Shown: positions 8,657 to 16,920 of the stretch, one piece after another | How the letters are laid out: each line of letters starts with the position of its first letter | Position numbering within the stretch: the stretch's first letter is position 1 | NCBI RefSeq assembly: GCF_051903075.1 | Contig: NZ_CP182423.1 | Coordinates: 2,108,001-2,172,000, forward strand | Source: Embleya sp051903075 | GTDB lineage: Bacteria > Actinomycetota > Actinomycetes > Streptomycetales > Streptomycetaceae | Reading direction: 5' to 3' | Length of the DNA: 64,000 bases | The notes under the pieces: generated by a model | Seen by the model: only the letters and a program-made list of their open reading frames with translations | Told to the model about the DNA's origin: nothing | Database searches by the model: none | Translations under genes and position numbers: made by a program

Positions 8657-9820
8657 ATGGTCGAGGCACACCCCCCGCGAATACCGCTGCCGTTCGCCCT
8701 CGACCGCAATCCGCACGCGCCCGAGGCGGAATGCCGGCTGCTCGACTGGGCCCGACGCCACGACCTGCTCGACCACGCCGACGCCGAGAAACGGCTGGTC
8801 GGCGCGCGACTCGGGGACCTCGCGGCCTATACGCACCCCGACGCCGAGCCCGACCGGCTGGTGCTGTACGCGCAGTTCATCGCCTGGCAGTTCCTCACGC
8901 ACGACCGCTACGCCGAACCGGACGAACGCACCGTAGCCGGCCGGGAGCACCTGACCGCCCAGGTCGAGCCGGTATACCGCACGGGCCGCGCCGATCCCGC
9001 CGCCGGGCCGATGGCGCGGGCGCTCGCGGACATCCTGGGGCAGGTGTATCCGGCCATGAGCGCTGATTGGCGCGAGCGGTTCGTGGTCGAGGGTCTGGAG
9101 ACGCTGCGACACGTGTTGCCGCGTCCGCCGGGCGGGCCGCGCACGGCGGGGCGGGATCACGCGGGTGGGGTCGAGGCGTATGTGCGGCATCGGCGGTTCG
9201 CCTGTGGGCAGTTCCCGTGTCTGCTGCTGGACGAGTACATGGCGGGCGGGGAACTGCCGGTGGTGATTCGGGACGGGGCGGCGTATGACGATGTGCGGAA
9301 CGCCCAGGCGGACGTGGTCTCTTGGACGAGCGACTACTACGCGTCGCGGGACAGTGCGGGTTCCGGGGCGGGGTGCGGGGCGGATTCCGGAGCGGGCGCC
9401 GGGGCGGATGCGGCCACCGATCTGGTCGGCGTGCTGGCGTACACGGAGCATGTGGGTCGTGCGCACGCGGAGTCGGCGGTGGCCGCGCGGATCCAGGATC
9501 GGGTGGCCGACTTCCTGAGCGCGCGCCGGGCGTTGCAGGGGGGCGGGAGCGCGGCGGCGTTGGCGGATCCGGCTGCCGATCTGGTGCTGCGGCGCTGCGT
9601 TTCGGCGATGCACCATCGCATGGCGGGGACGGAGGCCTGGGCGTGGGAGAACGTCAGGTCGATCGACCGTCGGCGGGGGGCGGGCGGTGCGGGTGATGCG
9701 CGGAGCGCGCGGGACGCGGACGGTGGCCTGCGGGTGCCGGAGTTCGTGGAGGACCTGTTGGATGTCCGGGGCCGGCCGCGAGGTTGGGACGGCGGCGCGG
9801 CGGGGCATCGGTGGCCGTAG
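8657..9820 (+). CDS. Terpene synthase-family protein (class I terpenoid cyclase fold) with degenerate metal motifs
   Basis: A 387-residue, all-helical protein. Start ATG 8657 has GGAG 6 nt upstream. The opening 'RIPLPFALDRNPHAPEAECRLLDWARRHDLL' matches bacterial sesquiterpene cyclases, as do 'LYAQFIAWQFLTHDRY' and the late 'WAWENVRSIDRR'. The first Asp-rich motif (usually DDxxD/E) is reduced to 'HDRYAEPDE'. The NSE triad (usually NDxxSxxxE) reads 'ADVVSWTSD'. A Gly/Ala-rich insertion follows the NSE region. It may be an active enzyme with altered metal ligands or a decayed cyclase. No prenyltransferase or P450 neighbour is present. Confidence 0.8.
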   Translation: MVEAHPPRIPLPFALDRNPHAPEAECRLLDWARRHDLLDHADAEKRLVGARLGDLAAYTHPDAEPDRLVLYAQFIAWQFLTHDRYAEPDERTVAGREHLTAQVEPVYRTGRADPAAGPMARALADILGQVYPAMSADWRERFVVEGLETLRHVLPRPPGGPRTAGRDHAGGVEAYVRHRRFACGQFPCLLLDEYMAGGELPVVIRDGAAYDDVRNAQADVVSWTSDYYASRDSAGSGAGCGADSGAGAGADAATDLVGVLAYTEHVGRAHAESAVAARIQDRVADFLSARRALQGGGSAAALADPAADLVLRRCVSAMHHRMAGTEAWAWENVRSIDRRRGAGGAGDARSARDADGGLRVPEFVEDLLDVRGRPRGWDGGAAGHRWP

Positions 9821-9860
9821 GAGTCGGCGCGCCCTGTTGCGTGTGGTGAACCCGTCGCGG

Positions 9861-10244
9861 GGCATGGTGGGCCGGCCGAGCCGTGTCGTGAGCCCCGAGC
9901 GGCTTACCGTCCTCAAGCGCCGGACGGGCTGGATTTGGTGCTGCCGGCGAGTCCGCTGCGGTGCGGGCACGATGGGCCCGCCGCGCCGTGTGATGAGCCC
10001 GGGACCGCTTGCCGTCCTCAAACGCCGGACGGGCTGAGGGAATTGGTGACGTTGGCGAGTCGGCCGCCGCCGGATGGGCTGAGGGGGTTGGTGGCGTTGG
10101 CGAGTCGGCCGCCGCCGGATGGGCTGAGGGGGTTGGTGGCGTTGGCGAGTCGGCCGCCGCCGGATGGGCTGAGGGGGCTGGTGGCGGGAGTCGGCCGCGG
10201 TGCGGGGCACGGTGGGCCGGCCGCGCCGTGTCGTGGGTCCGGGG
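9861..10244. repeat. Interspersed 71-bp repeat, two full copies and one partial
   Basis: Two copies (9861-9931 and 9966-10036) share a 'GGGCCGGCC..GCCGTGT' block and end in CCGTCCTCAARCGCCGGACG followed by GGCTG. A third, partial copy lies at 10206-10244. From memory, the ending motif is a very common intergenic sequence in Streptomyces genomes; this could not be searched here. It lies downstream of the terpene synthase gene. Confidence 0.75.
10036..10188. repeat. 45-bp tandem repeat, about 3.4 copies
   Basis: Units begin at 10036, 10081, 10126 and 10171 (last one partial). Each unit contains TTGGCGAGTCGGCCGCCGCC and ends in GGATGGGCT. Copies 2 and 3 are identical, which indicates recent expansion. 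The unit length is a multiple of three, so both strands stay open, but no gene is supported. Confidence 0.9.
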
Positions 10245-10307
10245 CAGGTATGTGCGGACACCGGCCCCTTGACGACGAGGGCGGCCGGGTCGTACAGCGA
10301 GGTCGCC

Positions 10308-10658
10308 ATGCCTCTCCCCTTCGACAGTGGGGTCATCGGCGGGTGGTCACCGCCGCAGCGTTCGATAGCCGCCGTGATCCTCCCTCACGGCTACGACAGC
10401 ATGCCGACGGGCGATCCGAGTGAGGGTCGCTTCTCCGAGTTCCTCCATCCGGCGGCGTTGCGGACCGAGGCCAGGGCCAAACTGCGCGCGGCCGTGTTCG
10501 CGGTGCTGGAGGGGGCGCTGCTCCGGCGCAACGCGCGGGCCGACACCGCATTTACCGACACCGATCGGTTCGTCACGGCGCCGGACTTCACGCTTGACCG
10601 GCGCAAACGCGTTTGGAGGTTTATGGGGCGGGGCTGTGTGGGGCTGGGAACAGGTTGA
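10308..10658 (+). CDS. Small hypothetical protein (uncertain)
   Basis: A 116-residue frame with good third-position G/C bias between about 10400 and 10600 and a weak GAGG 5 nt before ATG 10308. No family is recognised; the central part is a charged, helical-looking segment ('RTEARAKLRAAVFAVLEGAL'). It overlaps the 3' end of the convergent LuxR-type gene by 38 bp. An alternative start is ATG 10400. The opposite strand also has an ATG ending at 10310 with a good GGGGAG site, so which strand is coding is not settled. Confidence 0.35.
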   Translation: MPLPFDSGVIGGWSPPQRSIAAVILPHGYDSMPTGDPSEGRFSEFLHPAALRTEARAKLRAAVFAVLEGALLRRNARADTAFTDTDRFVTAPDFTLDRRKRVWRFMGRGCVGLGTG

Positions 10659-13611
10659 GGTTGTGGGCCAGGGTGGCGGCTTGGGTGCGGGATTTTGCGG
10701 GGAGTTTGGTGAGGATGTTGGAGACGTGGGTTCCGGCGGTTTTGGTGGAGATGAAGAGGAGTTCGGCTATTTGGCGGTTGGTGTGACCTTGGGCCAGTAG
10801 GGAGAGGACCTCGAATTCGCGGGCCGTCAGGCCCAGCTGGGTTCCGGGGTTGGTGGGTGGGGCGGGGGGTTCGGGGGTTGTCGGGAGGCGGCTGCGGGTG
10901 GACAGGTGGGTGATTCGGGTTTGTAGCGGGGTGGCGCCCAGTTGGTCGGCCAGGGTCGCGCTTTGTTGGAGGTAGGTGGCGGCCGTGGGTCGGTTTCCGG
11001 TGGTCAGGGACGCCGTGGCCGCGCTCAGCAGGGTTTCGGCCAGGGCATGGGGTTGGCCGATCGCCTGCCAGGCCGCGATTGCGTCGGGCCAGGTGGCCAG
11101 GCCGGCCTCGGCTTCGAATGTCGCGCGGTGGGCTGCTTGAAGGGGGCCTGCGGTGGGCAACTTGGCGGCCAGTGCCCGGAGTTGGGCTATGCGGTCGGTG
11201 CTTTCGGCTTGGGTGGTCGGTGCGCGTAGGGTTTGGGCGAGGCGGATTTGCGCGATCCGTTGGGCGACCACCAGGAATGGCCACGCGTAGCGTCGACTCA
11301 GCGTGAGGTCGTGGTCGGACAGGATGTGTGCGGCGAGCCGCTCCGCCTCGACCAGGTCGTCGCGCGCGAAGGCGAGCCGGCAGGCCAGGACGTCCACCTC
11401 CAGGCACGTCTCCTGCCCGTGCGGAGCCCCCAGCGCGGCCCGGGCCTCACGCAACGCGTCGGCCGCCACGTCGTGCGCGCCGACGGCGGCGGCCGGTTCG
11501 GCGCGCACCACGTACAACCAGGCCCGATACACCGGCGGCGGATCCAGGGCGATTGCGTCGGTCACGATCTCCACCGCCTCCGCCCAGCGGCCCAGCGAGA
11601 CCAGCGGTTCGGCGAGGTTGGCGGCCAGCAGCGTTCCGCGCGAACGGGCCAGGCCCAGGTCGCGCGCGGTGGCCACACCCCGCCGGGCCACCTCGGCGGC
11701 CCGCTCGTGTTCGCCCGCCGCCTGGAGCGCGTCCGCCTCGCCCGCGATCGCGGCGAGCAGGTCGTCGTCGCACCCGGCGTCCCGGGCGATGTGCGCGGCT
11801 TGCCCGTACAGCCCCACTGCGGCCGCGAGTTCGCCGTGCCGGGCGGCCAACATCGCCGACGTGGTCAGCGCCCGGGCCCGGACCGAGGCGTCCGCCGCCG
11901 CCTCGCCGAGCCGGAGCGCGTCCCGGGCGTACTGGTCGGCGTCCGCGTCCCGGCCGCGTGCGGCGAGGATGCCGGCCAGGGACGCGAGCAGCCGGCCCCG
12001 CACCGGCGTCGCCTCGTCACCGGTGGCCAGCCCCACCGCACGTTCCAGGTCGGGGAGCGCGTCCCGGCCGGTGTGCTCCCGCGCGGCGGCCCGGCTCGCC
12101 AGGACCAGGGCCGTGCGTTCCGGCTCCCGGGCCGGGTCGAGCAGGTGCAGGGCCTTCGTGAGCAGGATCTCGGCGCGGTGCGCGGCGCCGCCGTGGGCGG
12201 CCGCGTCGGCGGCGAGTTCGAGCACGCGGATCCGGTCCACGCCCAGGTCCCCCGCCGGGTCGGGAACGGCGTCCCACAGCTCCAGGACACGTTCCAGCAT
12301 GGCCAGCCGCTCGGCGTAGGCACAGGCCGCACCGGCCGCGCCCGCCGCACGCCAGGCGGTGGCGAAGGCGCGGGGCCGGTCCCCGGCGGCGTACCAGTGC
12401 GCGGCCGATTCGGCGGCGGCCCGGCCCTCGGGCGCGAGCGCGGGATCGGCGGTCAGCGCCCGTGCGCACCGGGCGTGCAGCCGGATCCGCTCGCCCGGGA
12501 GGAGGTCGTGGTAGACCGCGTCGCGAATCAGCGTGTGCCGGAACGTGTAGCCGTCGCCGGTCGGGAGCAGCAGCCGGGCGTCGATCACGGCACGCAGCGC
12601 GTCGTCGATATCGCCGGCGTCCAGGTCCGGATCCGGGATGGCCGTCGCGGCGTCGAGGGCGCTGATCGTGTGGAGGAGGGCGTGGCCGACGGTGGTTCCG
12701 GCAACGGCCGCGATACGCAGGAGGCGACGGCCGGGCGGGCCGACGCGGTGTACGCCGGCCAGCAGCAACTCGCGCAGCGGCGCCGGGGTTTCGCCGGCGG
12801 TGTCCGCGTCGGGTTCGGCTCGGGTGTTCGCCAGGGCCTCGACGAACAGCGGATTGCCCTCGCTGCGGCACAGGACACGTTCCACGTGTCGGGGATCCGG
12901 CGGCCGGCCGATGAGGTCGGCGAGTTGGCGGGCCACCTCGGCGCGGCCGAGCGGGGCCGGGTCGAGGGTGCGGGTGTTGGGGAGCCGGGCGAGCAGGCCG
13001 GGGAGCGCGGCGAACGGCTCGTCGCCGTGCGGGGCGACCGGGCGGTGGGTGCCGAGCACGAGTACGCCGGGCTGGTCGAGGTTGCGGGCCAGGAACGCGA
13101 GCAGTTCGCAGGTGGAGCGGTCGGCCCAGTGCAGGTCCTCCAGGACGAGCAGGAGCGGACGCTCCTCGGCGGCCCGCTCCAGCAGGATCAGGACCTCCTC
13201 GAACAACCGAGCCCGACCCAGGTCGGGATCGGACTCGGGTACGGGATCGCCGAGTTCGGGCAACAGCCGGGCCACTCCCCGGCGGCCGGCGGCAGGCAGG
13301 AGCGCGGCGGTCGCGGTCGTCCCGAGGTCGCGCGTCAGCCGGCGGAGCGCGGTGACGAACGGCCCGAACGGAAGGTTGTCCGGCCCCATGTCCAGACACC
13401 CACCGCGCACCACCCGGGCCCGGGACCGCGCCGGCGGCCCCGCCGCGAACTCCTCGACCAGCCGCGACTTCCCGATCCCCGCATCGCCGCGAACGAGCAC
13501 GACGAGCGCCCCCTGCGCCCCGGCCTCCTCCCAGGCCCGCCCCAACACGTCCAGCTCCCGGACCCGCCCCACCAGGCCCGCCCCGCCCCGCTCACCCCGA
13601 TCGTTGTCCAC
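10621..13611 (-). CDS. LuxR-family (LAL-type) ATPase transcriptional regulator
   Basis: A 996-residue regulator. An N-terminal AAA/NACHT-like ATPase carries Walker A 'RGDAGIGKSRLVEEFA' (42-49) and Walker B 'LLLVLEDLHWAD'. A long helical-repeat region follows, then a C-terminal LuxR helix-turn-helix 'LTAREFEVLSLLAQGHTNRQ' and 'IAELLFISTKTAGTHVSN'. LAL regulators (MalT/PikD class) activate transcription, often of secondary-metabolite or sugar genes. It is divergent from an MFS gene with a 205-bp spacer. Codons in the last 600 bp (10621-11250) use far more third-position T than the rest, suggesting a different history for the HTH end. Confidence 0.93.
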   Translation of the reverse strand: MDNDRGERGGAGLVGRVRELDVLGRAWEEAGAQGALVVLVRGDAGIGKSRLVEEFAAGPPARSRARVVRGGCLDMGPDNLPFGPFVTALRRLTRDLGTTATAALLPAAGRRGVARLLPELGDPVPESDPDLGRARLFEEVLILLERAAEERPLLLVLEDLHWADRSTCELLAFLARNLDQPGVLVLGTHRPVAPHGDEPFAALPGLLARLPNTRTLDPAPLGRAEVARQLADLIGRPPDPRHVERVLCRSEGNPLFVEALANTRAEPDADTAGETPAPLRELLLAGVHRVGPPGRRLLRIAAVAGTTVGHALLHTISALDAATAIPDPDLDAGDIDDALRAVIDARLLLPTGDGYTFRHTLIRDAVYHDLLPGERIRLHARCARALTADPALAPEGRAAAESAAHWYAAGDRPRAFATAWRAAGAAGAACAYAERLAMLERVLELWDAVPDPAGDLGVDRIRVLELAADAAAHGGAAHRAEILLTKALHLLDPAREPERTALVLASRAAAREHTGRDALPDLERAVGLATGDEATPVRGRLLASLAGILAARGRDADADQYARDALRLGEAAADASVRARALTTSAMLAARHGELAAAVGLYGQAAHIARDAGCDDDLLAAIAGEADALQAAGEHERAAEVARRGVATARDLGLARSRGTLLAANLAEPLVSLGRWAEAVEIVTDAIALDPPPVYRAWLYVVRAEPAAAVGAHDVAADALREARAALGAPHGQETCLEVDVLACRLAFARDDLVEAERLAAHILSDHDLTLSRRYAWPFLVVAQRIAQIRLAQTLRAPTTQAESTDRIAQLRALAAKLPTAGPLQAAHRATFEAEAGLATWPDAIAAWQAIGQPHALAETLLSAATASLTTGNRPTAATYLQQSATLADQLGATPLQTRITHLSTRSRLPTTPEPPAPPTNPGTQLGLTAREFEVLSLLAQGHTNRQIAELLFISTKTAGTHVSNILTKLPAKSRTQAATLAHNLNLFPAPHSPAP

Positions 13612-13816
13612 GTCCCCAGCATGTCACCGCCACCCGTCCCACCCGCCGGGTCGTGATCCGGCCCGGAGCGGTACCCGTGCGGGGGCACCGGCCGGCGTGG
13701 GCAACACATCTAGGGCGATCTCGGGGGCCGGTCGGGGAGTTTGCCCGATGTGGGGTCGGGGGTGCGGACGGCAGTGTCGGTGGGGTCGGATCGGGTCGAA
13801 GTTCGAAGGGGTTTCC

Positions 13817-15037
13817 ATGACCGCGCCTGTGCAGTGTTCGCTCGACGGGGGGTCGCCCGGGCCGATCCTGACCCGGGCCATGGTGGCCACGATCATCGCA
13901 GCCTGTGGTGCGATGGTCGGCTTCTATCTGCTGCTGTCGGTCGTTCCGCTGTATGTGGCCGACGGTTCGGGCTCGGGCTCCGGTGCCGGGGCGGCCGGGG
14001 TGGTCACCGGGGCGTTGATGGTGTCGACCGTGGCGGCCGAGGTCGCGGTGCCGGCGTTGACGGCCCGGTTCGGCTATCGGGCCGTGTTCGTGCTCGGGTT
14101 GGTGCTGCTCGGCGCGCCCACGATGGCGCTCGCGTGGTCGGCCGCGGTGCCGCTGGTGGTCGGGGTGTGTCTGCTGCGCGGGGCCGGGCTCGGCATCGTG
14201 ATGGTGGTCGGCACCGCGCTGGCCGCCGAGTTGGTTCCGGCCGAACGGCGCGGCGAAGGGCTCGGGTTGTACGGCGCGGCGGTCGGCGTACCGGGCATCC
14301 TGGGCCTGCCCCTCGGCCTGTGGATGAGCGAACACCTCGGCTACACCGCCGTGTTCGCGATCGCGACCGGGTGCTGCCTGGGCGCGCTCGGCGCCGCGAT
14401 CGCGCTGCCCACGAACCGGCCCGCGCCCTCGGGTGCGCGCGGCGGCGTGTTGGGCGGACTGCGGACGGGTGCGCTGGCCCGGCCCGCCGTGACGTTCGCG
14501 GGCTGCACGTTGGCGGCGGGGGTGGTCGTGACGTTCCTGCCGCTCGCGGTGTCGTCGAGTGAGTTGACCCTGGTGACCATCGCCATGCTGGTCCAGTCCG
14601 CGACCACGCCGGCGGCCCGCTGGTGGGCCGGGCATTTCGGCGATCGGCACGGCCACGCCCGGCTGTTCGGGCCCTCGATCGCGGCCGTCGCGATCGGCGT
14701 CGCGCTGCTGGCCCGCCCGGCCGATCCGGTCATCGTACTCGTCGGCGCCGCCGTGTTCGGCACCGGTTTCGGGGTGGCCCAGAACGTCACCCAGTCGTTG
14801 ATGTTCGAGCGGGTCGGCCCGCACGACTTCGGTCGGGTGAGCGCGTTGTGGAACCTCGCCTTCGACGCGGGCATGGGCATCGGCGCGGTCGGCGTCGGCG
14901 TGGTGATCGGCGCCACCGGCTACCCGGCGGCCTTCCTGGGCACCGGCGCGCTCGTTCTGGGCGGCCTGGTCCTGGTCGGCGTCGATCGGCGCGGCGAAGC
15001 CGTCGACGGACCATCCGCGTCCCTGCCTCCGGCGTAG
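13817..15037 (+). CDS. MFS transporter (DHA-type exporter)
   Basis: A 406-residue membrane protein with about twelve membrane spans. It begins 'RAMVATIIAACGAMVGFYLL' and has the TM2-3 loop 'ALTARFGYRAVFVLG' and the motif-C-like 'GAAVGVPGILGLPLGLW'. The family exports small molecules by proton antiport. ATG 13817 has AAGGGG about 6 nt upstream. It is divergent from the LAL regulator and 270 bp upstream of a PrmC-like methyltransferase gene in the same direction. Exporter next to methyltransferase could reflect a self-protection pair, but that is inference. Confidence 0.9.
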   Translation: MTAPVQCSLDGGSPGPILTRAMVATIIAACGAMVGFYLLLSVVPLYVADGSGSGSGAGAAGVVTGALMVSTVAAEVAVPALTARFGYRAVFVLGLVLLGAPTMALAWSAAVPLVVGVCLLRGAGLGIVMVVGTALAAELVPAERRGEGLGLYGAAVGVPGILGLPLGLWMSEHLGYTAVFAIATGCCLGALGAAIALPTNRPAPSGARGGVLGGLRTGALARPAVTFAGCTLAAGVVVTFLPLAVSSSELTLVTIAMLVQSATTPAARWWAGHFGDRHGHARLFGPSIAAVAIGVALLARPADPVIVLVGAAVFGTGFGVAQNVTQSLMFERVGPHDFGRVSALWNLAFDAGMGIGAVGVGVVIGATGYPAAFLGTGALVLGGLVLVGVDRRGEAVDGPSASLPPA

Positions 15038-15189
15038 CGGCACGGGCGGGGCGTACGAAAACGGCCGGCGGCGTACGTGGCACGGGCGGCGGCGTACGTG
15101 ACGGAACCCCGGCGTACGCGCCGAGCCCCGTCGGGTAGTGTTGCCGCCGCGCCCGGTTCGGGGCGCGGATCGGACTCGACGTCGAGGAG

Positions 15190-15307
15190 GTGGGACCCAT
15201 TACCGCTGTTTCAGGTCGGGTGCTCTCCTTCCACGACCGTGCGGCCTCCTGGCATAGGTGAGCCCGCGAGAGCACCCTTCGGCATCCCGAAAGGCTCCAA
15301 GGCTCTC
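15190..15307 (+). promoter_or_regulatory. Structured mRNA leader with two mutually exclusive pairings
   Basis: GGGTGCTCTC (15218-15227) is perfectly complementary to GAGAGCACCC (15268-15277). The same GAGAGC (15268-15273) can instead pair with GCTCTC (15302-15307), which directly abuts the ATG at 15308 and encloses an inner CCTTCGG/CCGAAAGG stem. The second fold would hide the start region. A short frame, opened by GTG 15190 or by an ATT at 15200 seven nt after GGAGGT, ends at TGA 15259-15261, just before the switching strand. The layout resembles an attenuator or riboswitch; the trigger is unknown. Confidence 0.5.
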
Positions 15308-16126
15308 ATGTCGGATTCCTCCGCCGCACCGTTCCCGACGTCCTCGATCTCCTCGACTTCGTCGATGGCGCCCATCGTTGCCACGCTTCGTGCCGCCGGT
15401 TGTGTATTCGCCGAGGACGAGGCGCGGTTGCTCGTCTCCACCGCCGGCGATCCCACCGAGCTCGCCGCCATGGTGGATCGCCGGGTGGCCGGCCTCCCGC
15501 TGGAACACGTGCTCGGCTGGGCCGAGTTCCGCGACCTGCGGATCGCCGTCGACCCGGGCGTCTTCGTCCCGCGCCGGCGTACCGGGTTCCTGGTCGAACA
15601 GGCCGTCGCGCTGGCCCGTCCGGGCGCGGTCGTGGTCGACCTGTGCTGCGGCTCGGGCGCGTTGGGCGCGGCCGTGTCGGCCGAGGTGGCCGGCGTCGAG
15701 GTGTACGCCGCCGACATCGACCCGGCCGCGGTGCGGTGCGCGCGGCGCAACATCGCGGCGGATCGGGTGTACGAGGGCGACCTGTACGAACCGTTGCCCG
15801 CGTCGCTGCGCGGCCGGATCGACGTCCTGATCGCCAACACCCCCTACGTGCCCACCGAGGACATCCAACTGCTGCCCTCGGAGGCCCGGATCCACGAGCC
15901 CAGGGTGGCGCTGGACGGCGGCTCGGACGGCCTGGACGTGCAACGTCGGGTCGCCGCGGCGGCGCCGGATTGGCTCGCCCCCGGCGGCGGGCTGCTGGTC
16001 GAGACCAGCGAGCGGCAGACGGCGCTGACGGTCGAGGTGTTCCGCGCCGCCGGCCTGCGTACGCGGGTGGTCGAGTCCGAGGAGTTGTACGCCACGGTCG
16101 TGATCGGCACGCGGGCGCACGGATAG
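15308..16126 (+). CDS. PrmC/HemK-like protein N5-glutamine methyltransferase family protein
   Basis: A 272-residue SAM-dependent methyltransferase. The SAM-binding motif I is 'VVVDLCCGSGALGAAV' (111-120), followed by 'AADIDPAAVRCARRN', and the catalytic loop reads 'NTPY' (177-180) instead of the usual NPPY. The N-terminal 'RRVAGLPLEHVLGWAEF' is the HemK/PrmC substrate domain. Family role: methylates the Gln of class I release factors. Streptomyces genomes often carry this divergent paralogue beside an essential prmC, so the true substrate may differ. A later in-frame ATG at 15365 is possible. It is preceded by a leader that can sequester its start. Confidence 0.85.
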   Translation: MSDSSAAPFPTSSISSTSSMAPIVATLRAAGCVFAEDEARLLVSTAGDPTELAAMVDRRVAGLPLEHVLGWAEFRDLRIAVDPGVFVPRRRTGFLVEQAVALARPGAVVVDLCCGSGALGAAVSAEVAGVEVYAADIDPAAVRCARRNIAADRVYEGDLYEPLPASLRGRIDVLIANTPYVPTEDIQLLPSEARIHEPRVALDGGSDGLDVQRRVAAAAPDWLAPGGGLLVETSERQTALTVEVFRAAGLRTRVVESEELYATVVIGTRAHG

Positions 16127-16170
16127 GGGTCGGCAGGCCGGGACGCCCAGCCTCCCCCGCCCACCCCGGC

Positions 16171-16794
16171 CTACTCCGAGCCGTCCAGCGGACAGTCCAT
16201 CCCGGTGTCGATCTCCTCCATCTCGACGCCGGCACCGGCACCGGCGCCGATCCCGGCACCCGCTCCGGCCTCGGGCCCGGCCTCGGCTTCGGCTTCGGAT
16301 CCGTCCACCCCCGCCGCCTCCGCCCGGGCGCTCGCGCAGACCCCGCTCAGGCCGTCCCGGATGGTCCGGCCGATCTCGGCCATCGAGGCCACCTGGCGCG
16401 GCGTCAACGTGTCGAACACGTGTTCCCGCACGGTGGCCGCGTGGGTCGGCTCGGCCTCCGCCAGCGCGGCCAGGCCGGCATCGGTCAGATGTGCGACCCA
16501 GCCTCGCCGATCCCCCTCGGCGGGGCCCCGGGAGACCCATCCGGACTTCTCCATGGCGGTCACGGCGTGTGACAGCCGGCTACTGGACGACAACGACGCG
16601 GCGGCCAGTTCGCTCATCCGCATCCGATGATCCGGCGATTCGGCGAGCAGGCCCAGGATCTCGAAGTACGTCATCGGCATGCCCGCCTCGCGGCGCATCC
16701 GCCGGTCCAGGTGGGCGGCGAGTTCCCTGGTCCCGGTGAAGTACGAGCGCCAGATCTCGCGCTCGGACGTGGTCAGCCGATCGTCGTCGTTCAT
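16171..16794 (-). CDS. MarR-family transcriptional regulator
   Basis: A 207-residue winged-helix repressor: 'YFEILGLLAESPDHRMRMSE', 'LAAASLSSSSRLSHAVTAME' and the wing 'GWVSRGPAEGDRRGWVAHLT' are the standard MarR order. After about residue 160 there is an unusual acidic, Gly/Ala repeat tail ('AEAEAGPEAGAGAGIGAGAG') not needed for the fold. It is divergent from the YceI gene; two matching inverted repeats lie between the two start codons, so it probably represses both. Such MarR-YceI pairs are common in actinobacteria and respond to oxidants or phenolics, by analogy only. Confidence 0.9.
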   Translation of the reverse strand: MNDDDRLTTSEREIWRSYFTGTRELAAHLDRRMRREAGMPMTYFEILGLLAESPDHRMRMSELAAASLSSSSRLSHAVTAMEKSGWVSRGPAEGDRRGWVAHLTDAGLAALAEAEPTHAATVREHVFDTLTPRQVASMAEIGRTIRDGLSGVCASARAEAAGVDGSEAEAEAGPEAGAGAGIGAGAGAGVEMEEIDTGMDCPLDGSE

Positions 16795-16810
16795 GGGAAC
16801 AGCATAAGAC

Positions 16811-16858
16811 TTGTTGAATCCTCAACTTATGGGTGCTATGTTGCTGAGCGTTCAACAA
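16811..16858. promoter_or_regulatory. Twin MarR-type operators
   Basis: Two inverted repeats of the same design: TTGTTGA-ATCC-TCAAC (16811-16826) and TTGCTGA-GCGT-TCAACAA (16841-16858). Both have a 4-nt centre and they start 30 bp apart, close to three helical turns. The first lies 17 bp upstream of the MarR start codon, the second about 60 bp before the YceI start. Confidence 0.75.
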
Positions 16859-16920
16859 ACCCGGCGCGGAACATCGCGGCGGGCCGGTCCACCCCACCGC
16901 AACACTTCCAAGGAGTTCCC

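Noticed and set aside
5962..8709. A 915-codon open frame on the minus strand opposite the DNA ligase gene
   Set aside because: It is the antisense shadow of a clear LigA; no domains, rich in Arg/His/Pro as expected from antisense of GC-rich coding DNA.
9820..10336. Minus-strand protein made of Pro/Arg/Gln repeats
   Set aside because: It is produced by the 45-bp tandem repeat, whose length is a multiple of three; there is no support for translation beyond the first few codons.
10621..13656. Long plus-strand frames opposite the LuxR-type regulator
   Set aside because: The minus-strand product has complete Walker and LuxR HTH motifs; the plus-strand frames show none.
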